This document shows, piece by piece, positions 53,293 to 62,379 of a stretch of 64,000 nucleotides of DNA; positions within the stretch are counted from its first letter, which is position 1, and every line of letters begins with the position of its first letter. The position numbers were made by a program, and so were the translations under genes. This DNA comes from Albimonas pacifica. Lineage in GTDB: Bacteria; Pseudomonadota; Alphaproteobacteria; Rhodobacterales; Rhodobacteraceae. The stretch lies in assembly GCF_900113695.1 (NCBI RefSeq), contig NZ_FOQH01000010.1:62001-126000 (forward strand), read 5' to 3'. The notes beneath the pieces were generated by a model. It worked only from the letters and a program-made list of their open reading frames with translations. It was not told the DNA's origin and did not search any database.

Positions 53293-54315
53293 ATGTCCCG
53301 CCCCCTCGCCGCCCCCTCCCGACCGCCCCGCGCCGCGCGCCTCCCCGCGCGGGCGGCGGCCCTCGCCCCCGGCCTCGGCCTCGTCGCCGCGCTGGCGCTG
53401 GGGGCGATGGCGGCGCAGCGCCTGTCGGGGATCGGGGCGCTGAGCCCGATGGTCCTGGCGCTGGTCGCCGGCATCGCGCTGCGCAATCTCGGCGGCGTGC
53501 CGGCGGCGGCGGCGCCGGGGCTGGCGCTGGCGATGCGCACGCTGCTGCGGCTGGGGATCGTGCTGCTCGGCTTCCGCCTGACGCTGGGCGACCTCGCGCA
53601 GGTCGGCGCGCCGGGGCTCGCGGCCATCGCCGCCACCCTCGGCCTGACCTTCGTCTTCACCAAAGCCGCCGGCCGGGCGCTGGGCGTCGACCGCCGCCTG
53701 GCCGAGCTGATCGCCGCCGGCACCGCCGTCTGCGGCGCCTCCGCCGTGATGGCCGTCAACGCCGTCGCCCGCGGGCGGGACGAGGACGTGGCCTTCGCCA
53801 TCGCCTGCGTCACCGTCTTCGGCACGCTGTCGATGCTGCTGTTCCCGCTGCTGGCCGGCCCCCTCGGCCTCGCCGCCCCGGACTACGGCCTCTGGGTCGG
53901 CGCCAGCGTGCACGAGGTCGCCCAGGCCGCCGGCGCCGGTTTTGCATTGGGCGACGCGGCGGGCCAGTCGGCGACCGTGGCGAAGCTCGCCCGGGTGATG
54001 CTGCTGGCCCCCCTGGTCCTGTCCCTCGCGGCCCTGCGCCGGGCCGAGCCGGGGGCCGCCCGCCCGCCGGCGCCCTGGTTCGTGCTGGGCTTCGTCGCCG
54101 CCGCCGCGCTGAACTCCGCGGTCTCCCTCCCCCCCGCCGCCTCCGCCGCGCTGGCCGAGACCGCGGCCGTCCTGCTGACCACGGCGCTGGCGGCGATGGG
54201 CTGCGAGATCGACCTCGCCCGCCTGCGCGCCGTCGGCCTGCGGCCCCTGGCGCTGGGGGCGCTGGCCTGGGCGTTCGTCTCCGGCCTCGCGCTGCTCCTG
54301 GTCCTGGCGCTGTAG
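53293..54315 (+). CDS. yeiH: YeiH/YadS-type putative sulfate exporter
   Basis: This 340-residue protein of the UPF0324 (PSE, putative sulfate exporter) family has about ten membrane helices. Family marks include [67 protein letters not shown] and [20 protein letters not shown]. Related proteins are linked to sulfite or taurine-derived sulfur export. The ATG at 53293 is close to GCAGAGACCCC, a weak ribosome site. Together with the LysR gene it sits between heparinase and purH, a place where these two genes are not usual in relatives as I recall. Confidence 0.92.
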   Translation: MSRPLAAPSRPPRAARLPARAAALAPGLGLVAALALGAMAAQRLSGIGALSPMVLALVAGIALRNLGGVPAAAAPGLALAMRTLLRLGIVLLGFRLTLGDLAQVGAPGLAAIAATLGLTFVFTKAAGRALGVDRRLAELIAAGTAVCGASAVMAVNAVARGRDEDVAFAIACVTVFGTLSMLLFPLLAGPLGLAAPDYGLWVGASVHEVAQAAGAGFALGDAAGQSATVAKLARVMLLAPLVLSLAALRRAEPGAARPPAPWFVLGFVAAAALNSAVSLPPAASAALAETAAVLLTTALAAMGCEIDLARLRAVGLRPLALGALAWAFVSGLALLLVLAL

Positions 54316-54419
54316 CGCGCGACCTCGCGTTCGCTGGCCTTGCCGCGCCGTCTTCGCTAAGACCGCGCCGCCTGCCCGGCGACCCCCTGGCCGCCGCCCG
54401 TCCCAGCCGGAGCCCCGCC

Positions 54420-56006
54420 ATGACCGACGCCCGCCTCCCCGTCCGCCGCGCCCTGCTGTCCGTCTCGGACAAGACCGGGCTGACCGACCTCGCCCGCGCC
54501 CTGCACGAGGCCGGCACGGAGCTGGTCTCCACCGGCGGCACCGCGAAGGCGATCCGCGACGCCGGCCTGCCGGTGCGCGACGTGTCGGAGCTGACCGGCT
54601 TCCCCGAGATGATGGACGGCCGCGTCAAGACCCTGCACCCCAAGGTCCACGGCGGCCTGCTGGCGCTGCGCGACGACGCCGGCCACGTCGCGGCGATGTC
54701 CGAGCACGGCATCCTGCCCATCGACCTGCTGGTGGTGAACCTCTACCCGTTCGAGGCGACGGTGGCGTCGGGCGCCGGCCCTGACGAGTGCATCGAGAAC
54801 ATCGACATCGGCGGCCCCGCGATGATCCGCGCCGCCGCCAAGAACCACGCCTTCGTGGCCGTGGTCACCGACCCCGAGGACTACGCCCCCCTGCTCGAGG
54901 CCATCGCCGAGGGCGGGACCACCCCCACCCTGCGCACGCGCCTCGCCGCCACCGCCTATGCGCGCACCGCCGCCTACGACGCCGCCGTCTCCGCCTGGAT
55001 GGCCGACCACGCCGGCGAGACCGCGCCCCGCCGCCGCGCCTTCGCCGGCACGCTCGCCCAGACCCTGCGCTACGGCGAGAACCCCCACCAGAAGGCCGCC
55101 TTCTACACCACCGGCTCGAACCGCCCGGGGGTGGCGACCGCCCGGCAGCTCCAGGGCAAGGAGCTGAGCTGGAACAACATCAACGACACCGACGCCGCCT
55201 TCGAATGCGTGGCCGAGTTCGATCCCGCCGACGGCCCCGCCTGCGTGATCGTCAAGCACGCCAACCCCTGCGGCGTGGCCCAGGGGGCGAGCCCGGCCGA
55301 GGCCTGGGCCCGCGCGCTCGCCTGCGACTCCACCTCCGCCTTCGGCGGCATCGTGGCCCTGAACATGGAGCTCGACGCCGAAACCGCGGCCGAGATCGCC
55401 AAGATCTTCACCGAGGTGGTCATCGCCCCCTCGGTCACGCCCGAGGCCGAGGCGATCTTCGCCGCCAAGAAGAACCTGCGCCTGCTGACCACCGGCGGCC
55501 TGCCCGACGTGGGCGCGCCGACCACCAGCTTCCGCCAGGTGGCGGGCGGCTTCCTGGTGCAGGACCGCGACAACGGCCGGCTCGACCCCGGCGCGCTGAC
55601 CGTGGCGACCAAGCGCAAGCCCACGTCCTCGGAGATGGCCGACCTGCTCTTCGCCTGGAAGGTCGCCAAGCACGTGAAGTCGAACGCCATCGTCTACGCC
55701 CGCGACGGGGCGACGGTCGGCGTGGGCGCGGGGCAGATGAGCCGCGTCGACTCCACCCGCATCGCCGCCCGCAAGGCCGAGGACATGGCGAAGACCCTGG
55801 GCTTGGCCGAAAGCCCCGCAAAGGGCTCGGTCGTCGCCTCCGACGCCTTCTTCCCCTTCGCCGACGGCCTGCTGACCGCGGCCGAGGCCGGGGCGACGGC
55901 GGTGATCCAGCCCGGCGGCTCGATGCGCGACGCCGAGGTGATCGCGGCCGCCGACGAGGCCGGCCTCGCCATGGTCTTCACCGGGATGCGCCACTTCCGC
56001 CACTGA
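54420..56006 (+). CDS. purH: Bifunctional AICAR transformylase/IMP cyclohydrolase
   Basis: This 528-residue enzyme performs the last two steps of purine synthesis, formylation of AICAR and ring closure to IMP. The cyclohydrolase domain comes first ([40 protein letters not shown]), followed by the transformylase domain with [45 protein letters not shown] and AGQMSRVDS. Length and motif order are standard. The ATG at 54420 gives the normal N-terminus. A strong palindrome after the stop serves as terminator between purH and the convergent isomerase gene. Confidence 0.97.
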   Translation: MTDARLPVRRALLSVSDKTGLTDLARALHEAGTELVSTGGTAKAIRDAGLPVRDVSELTGFPEMMDGRVKTLHPKVHGGLLALRDDAGHVAAMSEHGILPIDLLVVNLYPFEATVASGAGPDECIENIDIGGPAMIRAAAKNHAFVAVVTDPEDYAPLLEAIAEGGTTPTLRTRLAATAYARTAAYDAAVSAWMADHAGETAPRRRAFAGTLAQTLRYGENPHQKAAFYTTGSNRPGVATARQLQGKELSWNNINDTDAAFECVAEFDPADGPACVIVKHANPCGVAQGASPAEAWARALACDSTSAFGGIVALNMELDAETAAEIAKIFTEVVIAPSVTPEAEAIFAAKKNLRLLTTGGLPDVGAPTTSFRQVAGGFLVQDRDNGRLDPGALTVATKRKPTSSEMADLLFAWKVAKHVKSNAIVYARDGATVGVGAGQMSRVDSTRIAARKAEDMAKTLGLAESPAKGSVVASDAFFPFADGLLTAAEAGATAVIQPGGSMRDAEVIAAADEAGLAMVFTGMRHFRH

Positions 56007-56013
56007 GCGGTCC

Positions 56014-56036
56014 GCGGGCCGGCGCGTCCGGCCCGC
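56014..56036. terminator. Bidirectional hairpin between purH and the isomerase gene
   Basis: A perfect nine-base stem GCGGGCCGG / CCGGCCCGC around loop CGCGT, eight bases after the purH stop and four bases from the end of the convergent gene. No T-run on either side. Confidence 0.6.
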
Positions 56037-56040
56037 TCTC

Positions 56041-56646
56041 TCAGCCGCGGGCCAGGGCCCAGTCCAGGGCGTCCTCGAACCGGTCGTTTCCCCAGAACAG
56101 TTCGCCGTCGGCGGTGGTGAAGGTCGGGGCGCCGAAGACCCCCAGCGCCTGCGCCTCCTCGGTGGCGGCGCGGAGCGCGGCCTTGGCCTCGGGCTCGGCG
56201 GCGAGCTCCAGCACGCTCTCCACCGGCTGGCCCGCGGCGGCGAGCGCCCGGCCGATCACGGCGGGGTCGGCGATGGTCTCGCCGCGGGCGAACTCGGCCA
56301 GGAACACCTCGCGCGCGAAGGCGGGCCGGGTCTCGGGCGCCAGCGTCGTGGCGACGCGGGCGGCCAGCAGGCTGTTCTGCGGGAACGGATCGGGGCGCAC
56401 GATCGGGGGCAGGCCCAGCTTTTCGGCCTGGCGCTCCATGTCGCGCCACATGTTGGCGCCCTTCACCGGCAGCTGGTTGAACGGCGAGGTCGTCCAGCCC
56501 TGCGCCGCGAAGATCGGGCCCAGCAGGATCGGACGCCAGTCCAGCGCCACGCCGCGCGCGTCGGCCAGCGCCTCGGCCCGCTGCACGGCGAGATGGGAAT
56601 AGGTCGAGGCGAACTCGAACCAGAAGGTCAGTCGGGGTCGGGTCAT
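56041..56646 (-). CDS. 2-hydroxychromene-2-carboxylate isomerase/DsbA-family protein
   Basis: This 201-residue kappa-GST/DsbA-like protein opens [23 protein letters not shown], where the CxxC position reads ASTYSH, with the serine typical of HCCA isomerases. [15 protein letters not shown], the [12 protein letters not shown] segment and [27 protein letters not shown] match the family. These enzymes isomerise naphthalene breakdown intermediates with glutathione, but many genomic copies act on unknown substrates; no aromatic degradation genes are nearby. The ATG at 56646 is standard. Confidence 0.9.
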   Translation of the reverse strand: MTRPRLTFWFEFASTYSHLAVQRAEALADARGVALDWRPILLGPIFAAQGWTTSPFNQLPVKGANMWRDMERQAEKLGLPPIVRPDPFPQNSLLAARVATTLAPETRPAFAREVFLAEFARGETIADPAVIGRALAAAGQPVESVLELAAEPEAKAALRAATEEAQALGVFGAPTFTTADGELFWGNDRFEDALDWALARG

Positions 56647-57030
56647 CGGGGGATCATGGCGCCCCCGGCCCGCAGGCGCGAGCGCGACGGACGCGCCCCG
56701 CCGCCGCAGGCCGGACGCGGCCCCTCCCGCATGAGGGGCCCCGGACGCCGAACGGGCGGGGCCGAGGGAGCCCCGCCGCGGACGACGACACGCGCACGCA
56801 AATTCAGGAACACTCCACGCGGGCCGCCAACGGGCCCGGAACCGATACGCTTTCTCCACGCCTCGCCGGGACACGCCGCTCGAACTCCCGGCCTCCTACG
56901 CCAGACGTCGGCAGATGAAACGATTCGCCGTGACACGACCGTGACGCTGCGTCCGATCCGGTCACGCGCCCTTTGCCGGGGCCGCGCGGGCGCGCTAAGC
57001 AGGGGCCGCCGATCCTTTGGAGACCCCCCC
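56647..57030. other. 384-bp gap between divergent genes
   Basis: No gene is supported. A moderately A+T-richer part (about 56800-56960) contains two GTGAC-type repeats (CGTGACACGACCGTGACG at 56931-56948), which could be part of the promoter of the TPP enzyme gene. I see no clear boxes. Confidence 0.4.
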
Positions 57031-58734
57031 ATGACCGATGCCGTCGCTCCCGCCCAGCCCGACCTGCCGCCGCTGCGCCACGGGGGGAAGATCCTCGCCG
57101 ACCAGCTGGCGATCCTCGGCGCGGACACGGTGTTCTGCGTCCCGGGCGAGAGCTTCCTGGGCCTGCTCGACGGGCTGCACGACCACGCCAACGCCATCCG
57201 CACCGTCGCCTGCCGGCACGAGGGCGGCGCCACCAACATGGCCGAGGCGCACGCCAAGCTGACCGGCAAGCCCGGCATCGCCGCCGTCACCCGCGGCCCC
57301 GGCGCCACCAACGGCTGCAACGGGCTGCACACCGGCTTCCAGGACTCGACGCCGATGATCCTGTTCGTGGGCCAGGTCTCCCGCGATCACTTCGCCCGCG
57401 AGGCGTTCCAGGAGATCGACTACCGCCAGATGTTCGGCCCCATGGCCAAATGGGTCGCCCAGATCGAGAGCGCCGAGCGCATCCCCGAGTTCATCGGCCG
57501 CGCCTGGGCCGTCGCCATGTCCGGCCGCCCCGGCCCGGTGGTCCTGGCCCTGCCCGAGGAGACCCTCTCGGACCAGGCCCGCGTCCACGACCTGAAGCCC
57601 TGGACCCCGCCCTCGGCCGCCCCCGCCGACGTGGCGAAGGTCGGCGAGATGCTCGCCGCCGCCAAGGCCCCGCTGATGGTGATCGGCGGCCCCGGATGGT
57701 CCCAGGCGACCGCCGACGCGGCGGCCGCCTTCGCGCAGGCGCAGGGCCTGCCGGTCGTCACCGCCTTCCGCCGCCAGGACTACATGGACAACGCCCATCC
57801 CAACTTCTGCGGCACGCTGGGCATCGGCGCCAATCCCGCCCTGCTGAAGTGGATCCGCGAGGAGTGCGACCTGGTCCTGAACCTCGGCTCGCGGCTGGGC
57901 GAGATCGCCTCGCAGGGCTACGAGCTGTTCTCGATCCCGGTGATGAAGCAGAAGCTGGTGCAGGTGCACCCGGGGCCGGAGGAGCTGGGCGCGGTCTACA
58001 GCCCCGACCTGAGCTTCGCCTGCACCTCCGCCGCCTTCCTCGAGGCCGCCGCCTCCCTCGCCCCCCGCGGCGGGCAGACCCCCGGCGTGGCGGTTCTGCG
58101 CAAGGCGTTCGAGGCCTTCTCGACCCCGCCCGAAAGCCCCTTCGCCCTCGACATGGGCGCGGTGATGACCGAGCTGAACCGGGTCCTGCCGGACGACGCG
58201 ATCATCTCCAACGGCGCGGGCAACTACACGATCTGGCTGCACAAGTTCCGCACCCTGCGCCGGCACGGCACGCAGCTTGCGCCCACCTCCGGCTCCATGG
58301 GCTACGGCGTGCCGGCGGCGGTCTCGGCCGCCATCACCCAGCCGGGCAAGACGGTGATCGCCATGGGCGGCGACGGCTGCTTCCTGATGACCGCGCAGGA
58401 GCTGGCGACGGCCCGCCAGCAGAACGCCAAGCTGATCAGCCTCGTGGTCAACAACGGCATGTTCGGCACCATCCGCATGCATCAGGAGCGTCACCACCCC
58501 GGCCGCACCATCGCCACCGACCTGGTCAACCCGGACTTCGTGATGCTCGCCAGGGCCTACGGCGGCGAGGGCGAGCAGGTGACCGAGACCGCCCAGTTCC
58601 CCGCGGCGCTGGCCCGCGCCATGGCGAGCCCGGTCCCCTACCTGATCGAGCTGGTCGTGGACCCCGAGGCGCTGACCCCCGTCCAGACCCTCTCCCAGGC
58701 CCGCGCCCAGGGCGAAGCCGCCGCCGCCGGCTGA
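57031..58734 (+). CDS. Thiamine pyrophosphate enzyme, acetolactate synthase-like
   Basis: This 567-residue TPP-dependent enzyme of the acetolactate synthase/glyoxylate carboligase/benzoylformate decarboxylase superfamily has the activating glutamate E64 in CRHEGGATNMAEAHAKLTG, GPGATNGCNGLHTGFQDSTPMI, a central FAD/ADP-like domain and the TPP motif beginning MGGDGCFLMTAQELATA and ending in NNGMFGTIRMHQE. It is not the biosynthetic IlvB: no ilvN small subunit follows. The product could be an oxo-acid decarboxylase or a carboligase. TTTGGAGACC lies before the ATG at 57031. Confidence 0.9.
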   Translation: MTDAVAPAQPDLPPLRHGGKILADQLAILGADTVFCVPGESFLGLLDGLHDHANAIRTVACRHEGGATNMAEAHAKLTGKPGIAAVTRGPGATNGCNGLHTGFQDSTPMILFVGQVSRDHFAREAFQEIDYRQMFGPMAKWVAQIESAERIPEFIGRAWAVAMSGRPGPVVLALPEETLSDQARVHDLKPWTPPSAAPADVAKVGEMLAAAKAPLMVIGGPGWSQATADAAAAFAQAQGLPVVTAFRRQDYMDNAHPNFCGTLGIGANPALLKWIREECDLVLNLGSRLGEIASQGYELFSIPVMKQKLVQVHPGPEELGAVYSPDLSFACTSAAFLEAAASLAPRGGQTPGVAVLRKAFEAFSTPPESPFALDMGAVMTELNRVLPDDAIISNGAGNYTIWLHKFRTLRRHGTQLAPTSGSMGYGVPAAVSAAITQPGKTVIAMGGDGCFLMTAQELATARQQNAKLISLVVNNGMFGTIRMHQERHHPGRTIATDLVNPDFVMLARAYGGEGEQVTETAQFPAALARAMASPVPYLIELVVDPEALTPVQTLSQARAQGEAAAAG

Positions 58735-58813
58735 CCCCCGGCCCCTGGACCCTCCACCCCTTCCCCCCGGCCGCCTCGGCCGGAGGGACCGCGCGACGCT
58801 CCCCCCCACAGGC

Positions 58814-58834
58814 GCCCCGGGCTCGACCCGGGGC
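58814..58834. repeat. GCCCCGGG-N5-CCCGGGGC palindromic repeat, copy 3 (inverted)
   Basis: Reverse complement of copies 1 and 2, identical over 24 bases. It lies 80 bases after the TPP enzyme stop. Confidence 0.65.
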
Positions 58835-58956
58835 CTCTCGCGGCCCGCGCCCAGGCGCCGGCGCGGGAGGTCCTCTGAGCGGTCGGCGGCAGGCCATCGA
58901 CCGCCTCCGGGCCGGGCGCGTGACGGCGCCCGCCCCGTGCGCAGACGTCGCGCGCA

Positions 58957-59015
58957 GGCCCGCATCCCCGGCGCACGCCCCGCCCGCCCACCCGCGCGCG
59001 CCGGGGATGCGGGCC
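58957..59015. repeat. 18-bp perfect inverted repeat with 23-base loop
   Basis: The left arm GGCCCGCATCCCCGGCGC (58957-58974) has its exact complement at 58998-59015. The stem is long and unbroken, in the gap upstream of the CoA pyrophosphatase gene; it could be a terminator, an RNA structure or a mobile-element remnant. Confidence 0.7.
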
Positions 59016-59137
59016 CCCGGCGGCGCGTCCTCCGGCGGGCCGTGGAGGCGCTCCGGGACGGCCCGCGCAGGGCCCTGCCGTCGCGGCGGATGCATCCGCC
59101 CTTGCCTCGGCCCGCTTTTGGCCCCAATTCCCTGCGG

Positions 59138-59818
59138 ATGACCCGCCACGCCGCTCCCGCCCCCGATCCCCGCCCCGCCGTCCCCCTCACGCCCGACCTG
59201 GTGCGCGAGGCGGTGCTGCGCGGTCGCCGGGGGGCGAGCTCGGACTTCGACCTCAACCCCCACGTGGTGCGCCCCGACGCCCCCGCCGCCCCGCTGCGCC
59301 AGGCGGGCGTGCTCTGCGCGCTGGTCGACCGCGACGACGGCGCCGGGCTGCGGGTGGTGCTGACCCGCCGCGCCGACCACCTGCGCAAGCACGCGGGCCA
59401 GGTCGCCTTCCCCGGCGGCGGCTTCGAGGCGGGGGACGCGAGCCTCCTCCACGCCGCCCTGCGCGAGGCGGACGAGGAGATCGGCCTCTCCCCCGACGCC
59501 GTCGACGTGGTCGGCGAGATCGACGGGCACGAGACGGTCACCGGCTTCTCGGTCACCCCCTTCGTGGGCTTCATCGACGCGGGCTTCGTCGCCCGCCCCG
59601 ACCCGGGCGAGGTCGCCGAGGTCTTCGAGCCGCCGCTCGCCTTCCTGATGAACCCCGCCAACCACCTGCGCGAGAGCCGGCTCTACCAGGGCCAGCGGCG
59701 GTTTTTCTATGCAATGCCGTGGGAGGGGCGCTACATCTGGGGGGCGACGGCGCGGATGCTGGTCGGGCTGTCCGAGCGCATCGCCTCCGTCGCGGCGGAC
59801 GACGAGCTGGGGGGATGA
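59138..59818 (+). CDS. CoA pyrophosphatase (Nudix)
   Basis: This 226-residue Nudix hydrolase of the CoA pyrophosphatase type cleaves CoA or acyl-CoA to phosphopantetheine and ADP. The UPF0035 signature LTRRADHLRKHAGQVAFPGG is at 75-94, and the Nudix box follows directly (GGFEAGDASLLHAALREADEEIGL, split over 94-117). The length matches. The ATG at 59138 comes after weak ribosome sequence. The stop overlaps the CCA-adding enzyme start by four bases (ATGA), a pairing I recall in Rhodobacterales. Confidence 0.92.
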   Translation: MTRHAAPAPDPRPAVPLTPDLVREAVLRGRRGASSDFDLNPHVVRPDAPAAPLRQAGVLCALVDRDDGAGLRVVLTRRADHLRKHAGQVAFPGGGFEAGDASLLHAALREADEEIGLSPDAVDVVGEIDGHETVTGFSVTPFVGFIDAGFVARPDPGEVAEVFEPPLAFLMNPANHLRESRLYQGQRRFFYAMPWEGRYIWGATARMLVGLSERIASVAADDELGG

Positions 59819-61089
59819 GTCGTGACCGAACCGGCGTGCGGCTGGCCGACGGGCCGGCCCCGGTGACCATCGACGACGATTCCGTGCGTCCGGCCCGCCC
59901 GGACGCCGAGACCGCCGCGCCCCTGCGGGTCGAGGGCGCGTGGCTCGACGACCGCGCCGCGCGCCAGGTGATCGGCGCGCTCGCCGCCGGCGGCGCCCGG
60001 GCGCTGTTCGTGGGCGGCTGCGTGCGCGACGCGCTGCTGGGCCGGCCGGTGGGCGACCTCGACATGGCCACCGACGCCGAGCCCGCCGAGGTCCGCCGCC
60101 TGCTGACCGAGGCCGGCATACGCACCGTGCCGACGGGCATCGAGCACGGCACGGTGACCGCCGTGCTCTCCAACCGCGGCTTCGAGATCACCACCTTCCG
60201 CCGCGACGTCGAGACCGACGGCCGCCGCGCCACGGTCGCCTTCGGCGCCGACCTCGCGCAGGACGCCGCCCGGCGCGACTTCACCATCAACGCGCTCTAC
60301 GCCGACGCCGAGGGGGTGGTGACCGACCCGCTGGGCACGGGGCTGGGCGACATCGCCCTGCGCCGGGTGCGCTTCATCGGCGACGCGACGGCGCGGATCC
60401 GCGAGGACTACCTGCGCATCCTGCGCTTCTTCCGCTTCCACGCCCTCTACGGCGACGCCTGGCGGGGCATCGACGAGGAGGGCCTCGCCGCCTGCGCCGC
60501 GCAGGCCGAGGGCGTCGAGACCCTGCCCAAGGAGCGCGTGGGCGCGGAGCTGCGCAAGCTGCTGGGGGCCGAGGATCCGGGCCCCGCGCTCTGCGCCATG
60601 GCGGCCTGCGGGGTGCTGGGCCGGGTGCTGCCGGGGGCGGATGCGCAACAGATCGCGCCGCTGGCGGCGATGGAGGCGCGCGCCGCCCCGCTGCCCGACT
60701 GGAAGCGCCGCCTGCTGGCGATGGGGGTGGAGCCGAAGGCCGCCGTCGACCTGATGCGCCTGTCGCGCGCCGACCTGCGCGCGCTGGAGGCGACGCGCCG
60801 GGCGATGGAGAGCGACGCGCCGGTGGCCCAGGTCGCCTATCGCCACGGGGCCGAGGCCGCCCGCGACGCGGCGCTGCTGCGCGCCGCGGCCACCGGCACG
60901 CCGCCGCCCCGCACGCTGGGCCGCGACGTGGCCCGCGGGGCCACGGCGACCTTCCCGGTGCAGGCCCAGGACCTGGTGGCCCGCGGCATGAAGCCGGGCC
61001 CGGCGCTGGGCCGCCGCCTCGCGGCGCTCGAGGACCAGTGGGTCCGCTCCGACTTCCAGGCCACCCGCGGCGAGATGCTCGACGCCTGA
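59815..61089 (+). CDS. cca: CCA tRNA nucleotidyltransferase
   Basis: This 424-residue class II nucleotidyltransferase adds or repairs the CCA end of tRNAs. The catalytic head has GGCVRD at 67-72 and the metal dyad DLD at 81-83. FEITTFRRDVETDGRRA, RDFTINALYAD and the flexible arm IREDYLRILRFFRFHALYG follow, and the neck/body reads KERVGAELRKLL. There is no HD phosphohydrolase domain. A roughly 40-residue N-terminal extension precedes the head. The ATG at 59815 overlaps the CoA pyrophosphatase stop. Confidence 0.95.
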   Translation: MSRDRTGVRLADGPAPVTIDDDSVRPARPDAETAAPLRVEGAWLDDRAARQVIGALAAGGARALFVGGCVRDALLGRPVGDLDMATDAEPAEVRRLLTEAGIRTVPTGIEHGTVTAVLSNRGFEITTFRRDVETDGRRATVAFGADLAQDAARRDFTINALYADAEGVVTDPLGTGLGDIALRRVRFIGDATARIREDYLRILRFFRFHALYGDAWRGIDEEGLAACAAQAEGVETLPKERVGAELRKLLGAEDPGPALCAMAACGVLGRVLPGADAQQIAPLAAMEARAAPLPDWKRRLLAMGVEPKAAVDLMRLSRADLRALEATRRAMESDAPVAQVAYRHGAEAARDAALLRAAATGTPPPRTLGRDVARGATATFPVQAQDLVARGMKPGPALGRRLAALEDQWVRSDFQATRGEMLDA

Positions 61090-61226
61090 GCGCCCCTCCG
61101 GCGCCGCGCGGCGTCGACCGGGATCCCCGAAGCGCCCGCCGCCGCCGCCCTGCCGGGCTGTCCCGCGCGCGCGTCGTCTCGGGGGCCGCCGGCCGGTTGC
61201 GGGGCGCCCGGCCGCGGCCGCCCGGA

Positions 61227-61266
61227 CGGACCTGTCGGGCGCTGCGCGCCCGAGGCGGCCCGCCCG
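61227..61266. repeat. 40-bp repeat, copy 2
   Basis: Identical to 43623-43662 over all 40 bases, same orientation, located 137 bases after the cca stop. Confidence 0.75.
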
Positions 61267-61370
61267 AGCGCCCCGGCGCGGGGCCGGTCGCGGGCGGCGG
61301 CGCCCAGGCGGCGGCGCGCAGGCGGCGACGGTTTTCGTCTTGACGCGCGGCGGCCGGTCGAGGCAGGCGC

Positions 61371-61442
61371 CTCTCCGCCTCTCCGCCTCTCCGCCTCTCC
61401 GCCTCTCCGCCTCTCCGCCTCTCCGCCTCTCCGCCTCTCCGC
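61371..61442. repeat. Nine tandem copies of CTCTCCGC
   Basis: Nine perfect 8-bp units without interruption, the only simple-sequence array in the window. It lies about 225 bases upstream of the LysE start. Octamer arrays change copy number by replication slippage; since the unit is not a multiple of three it would shift any frame crossing it. Confidence 0.9.
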
Positions 61443-61667
61443 CTCGTTCCGCGCCGGCGGCCGGGCCGGCTCCGGCCGGGGGCGGGGGGAGCGACGCCGG
61501 AGGCGGGGGCGGCGTGGGGCCGGGGGACCGTCGGAAGCAGGGGGCGCGATAGGCGACGGTGATCGGGGGCATCACGATCCGTCGCTTGCCTGGAGACGAT
61601 CTGCGCCGGATGGTCTCGCCAGGCAGGTCAGCAAGGCTGACGCAAGCGGCTGCAGGAGGCCGGGACC

Positions 61668-62324
61668 ATGGACACCACCGGAGCGACCATCGGCTTCGAG
61701 AACCTCGCCGCGCTGGCCGCGCTGGCGCTGGCGGCGACCTTCACGCCGGGGCCGAACAACGCGCTGCTCTCCGCCTCGGGGGCGCGCTTCGGGCTGCGGG
61801 CCACGCTGCCCCATGCCCGCGGCGTGGCGCTGGGCTTTCCGCTGATGGTGTTCTGCGTGGCGCTGGGCGTCGGCCAGGCCTTCCAGCAAAGCGAGGTCCT
61901 GCGCGAGACCCTGCGCTGGGGCGGGGCGGCGCTGATGGCCTGGCTCGCGTGGAAGATCGCCTCGGCGCGCCCGGCCGGCCCGGCCGAAGGGCCCGCGGCG
62001 CCGGCGCAGGACGGCGCCCGGCCGTGGAGCTTCGTGCAGGCGGCGGCCTTCCAGTGGGTGAACCCCAAGGCCTGGGTGATGGCGCTGGGCATCGCCGCGC
62101 CCTTCGTCGACGCCGCCTCGCCGGTGCGTCACGCGCTGGCGGCGGCGGCGGTCTTCGCGGCGGCGGGGCTGCTCTCGACCCACGCCTGGGCGGCCTTCGG
62201 CGCGGTGATGGGACGGTTCCTGGGCCGCGGCTGGCGGCTGCGGCTGTTCAACCTCGCCATGGCGGCGCTGATCCTGATGGGCGTCGCCGCGCTGCTGGCC
62301 GAGGATTTTTCCAAGGCCGCCTGA
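61668..62324 (+). CDS. LysE/RhtB family amino acid exporter
   Basis: This 218-residue LysE-family transporter has six hydrophobic segments. The family mark FTPGPNNALLSASGARFGLRATLPHARGVALGF is near the start, and QWVNPKAWVMALG is in the second half. Members export amino acids or homoserine lactones; the substrate cannot be read. AGGAGGCCGGGACC before the ATG is a strong ribosome site. An octamer tandem array lies in the upstream gap. Confidence 0.92.
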   Translation: MDTTGATIGFENLAALAALALAATFTPGPNNALLSASGARFGLRATLPHARGVALGFPLMVFCVALGVGQAFQQSEVLRETLRWGGAALMAWLAWKIASARPAGPAEGPAAPAQDGARPWSFVQAAAFQWVNPKAWVMALGIAAPFVDAASPVRHALAAAAVFAAAGLLSTHAWAAFGAVMGRFLGRGWRLRLFNLAMAALILMGVAALLAEDFSKAA

Positions 62325-62358
62325 GGGCGCCCGGCGCCCCGAGGCCCGCGACGGGGCG

Positions 62359-62379
62359 GCCCCGGGTCAGGACCGGGGC
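62359..62379. repeat. Degenerate relative of the GCCCCGGG palindrome
   Basis: GCCCCGGGTCAGGACCGGGGC differs from the other copies only in the central positions. It straddles the stop codon of the minus-strand GGCT-like gene. Confidence 0.4.

Larger units (their letters stand above)
58735..59137. other. 403-bp gap with two large inverted repeats
   Basis: No gene is supported. The gap holds copy 3 of the GCCCCGGG palindrome and an 18-bp perfect inverted repeat at 58957-59015, both noted separately. The CoA pyrophosphatase promoter would be near 59040-59130, where CCCGCTTTTGGCCCCAATTC is the only A+T-containing part. Confidence 0.5.
61090..61667. other. 578-bp gap with a 40-bp repeat and an octamer array
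   Basis: There is no convincing gene. The gap contains repeat copy 2 at 61227-61266 and nine perfect octamers at 61371-61442, then low-complexity G/C. An open frame across the array gives only a repetitive Leu/Arg/Ser/Ala peptide. The promoter of the LysE gene probably lies in 61550-61650. Confidence 0.5.

Noticed and set aside
57031-58734. Biosynthetic acetolactate synthase large subunit (ilvB)
   Set aside because: No regulatory small-subunit gene follows, and overall pattern fits the broader TPP enzyme group; only the superfamily is claimed.
61340-61552. A 70-codon frame spanning the octamer array
   Set aside because: The peptide is mainly a repetition of Leu-Arg-Leu-Ser-Ala-Ser-Pro-Pro from the array. 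No ribosome site and no family; treated as noncoding.
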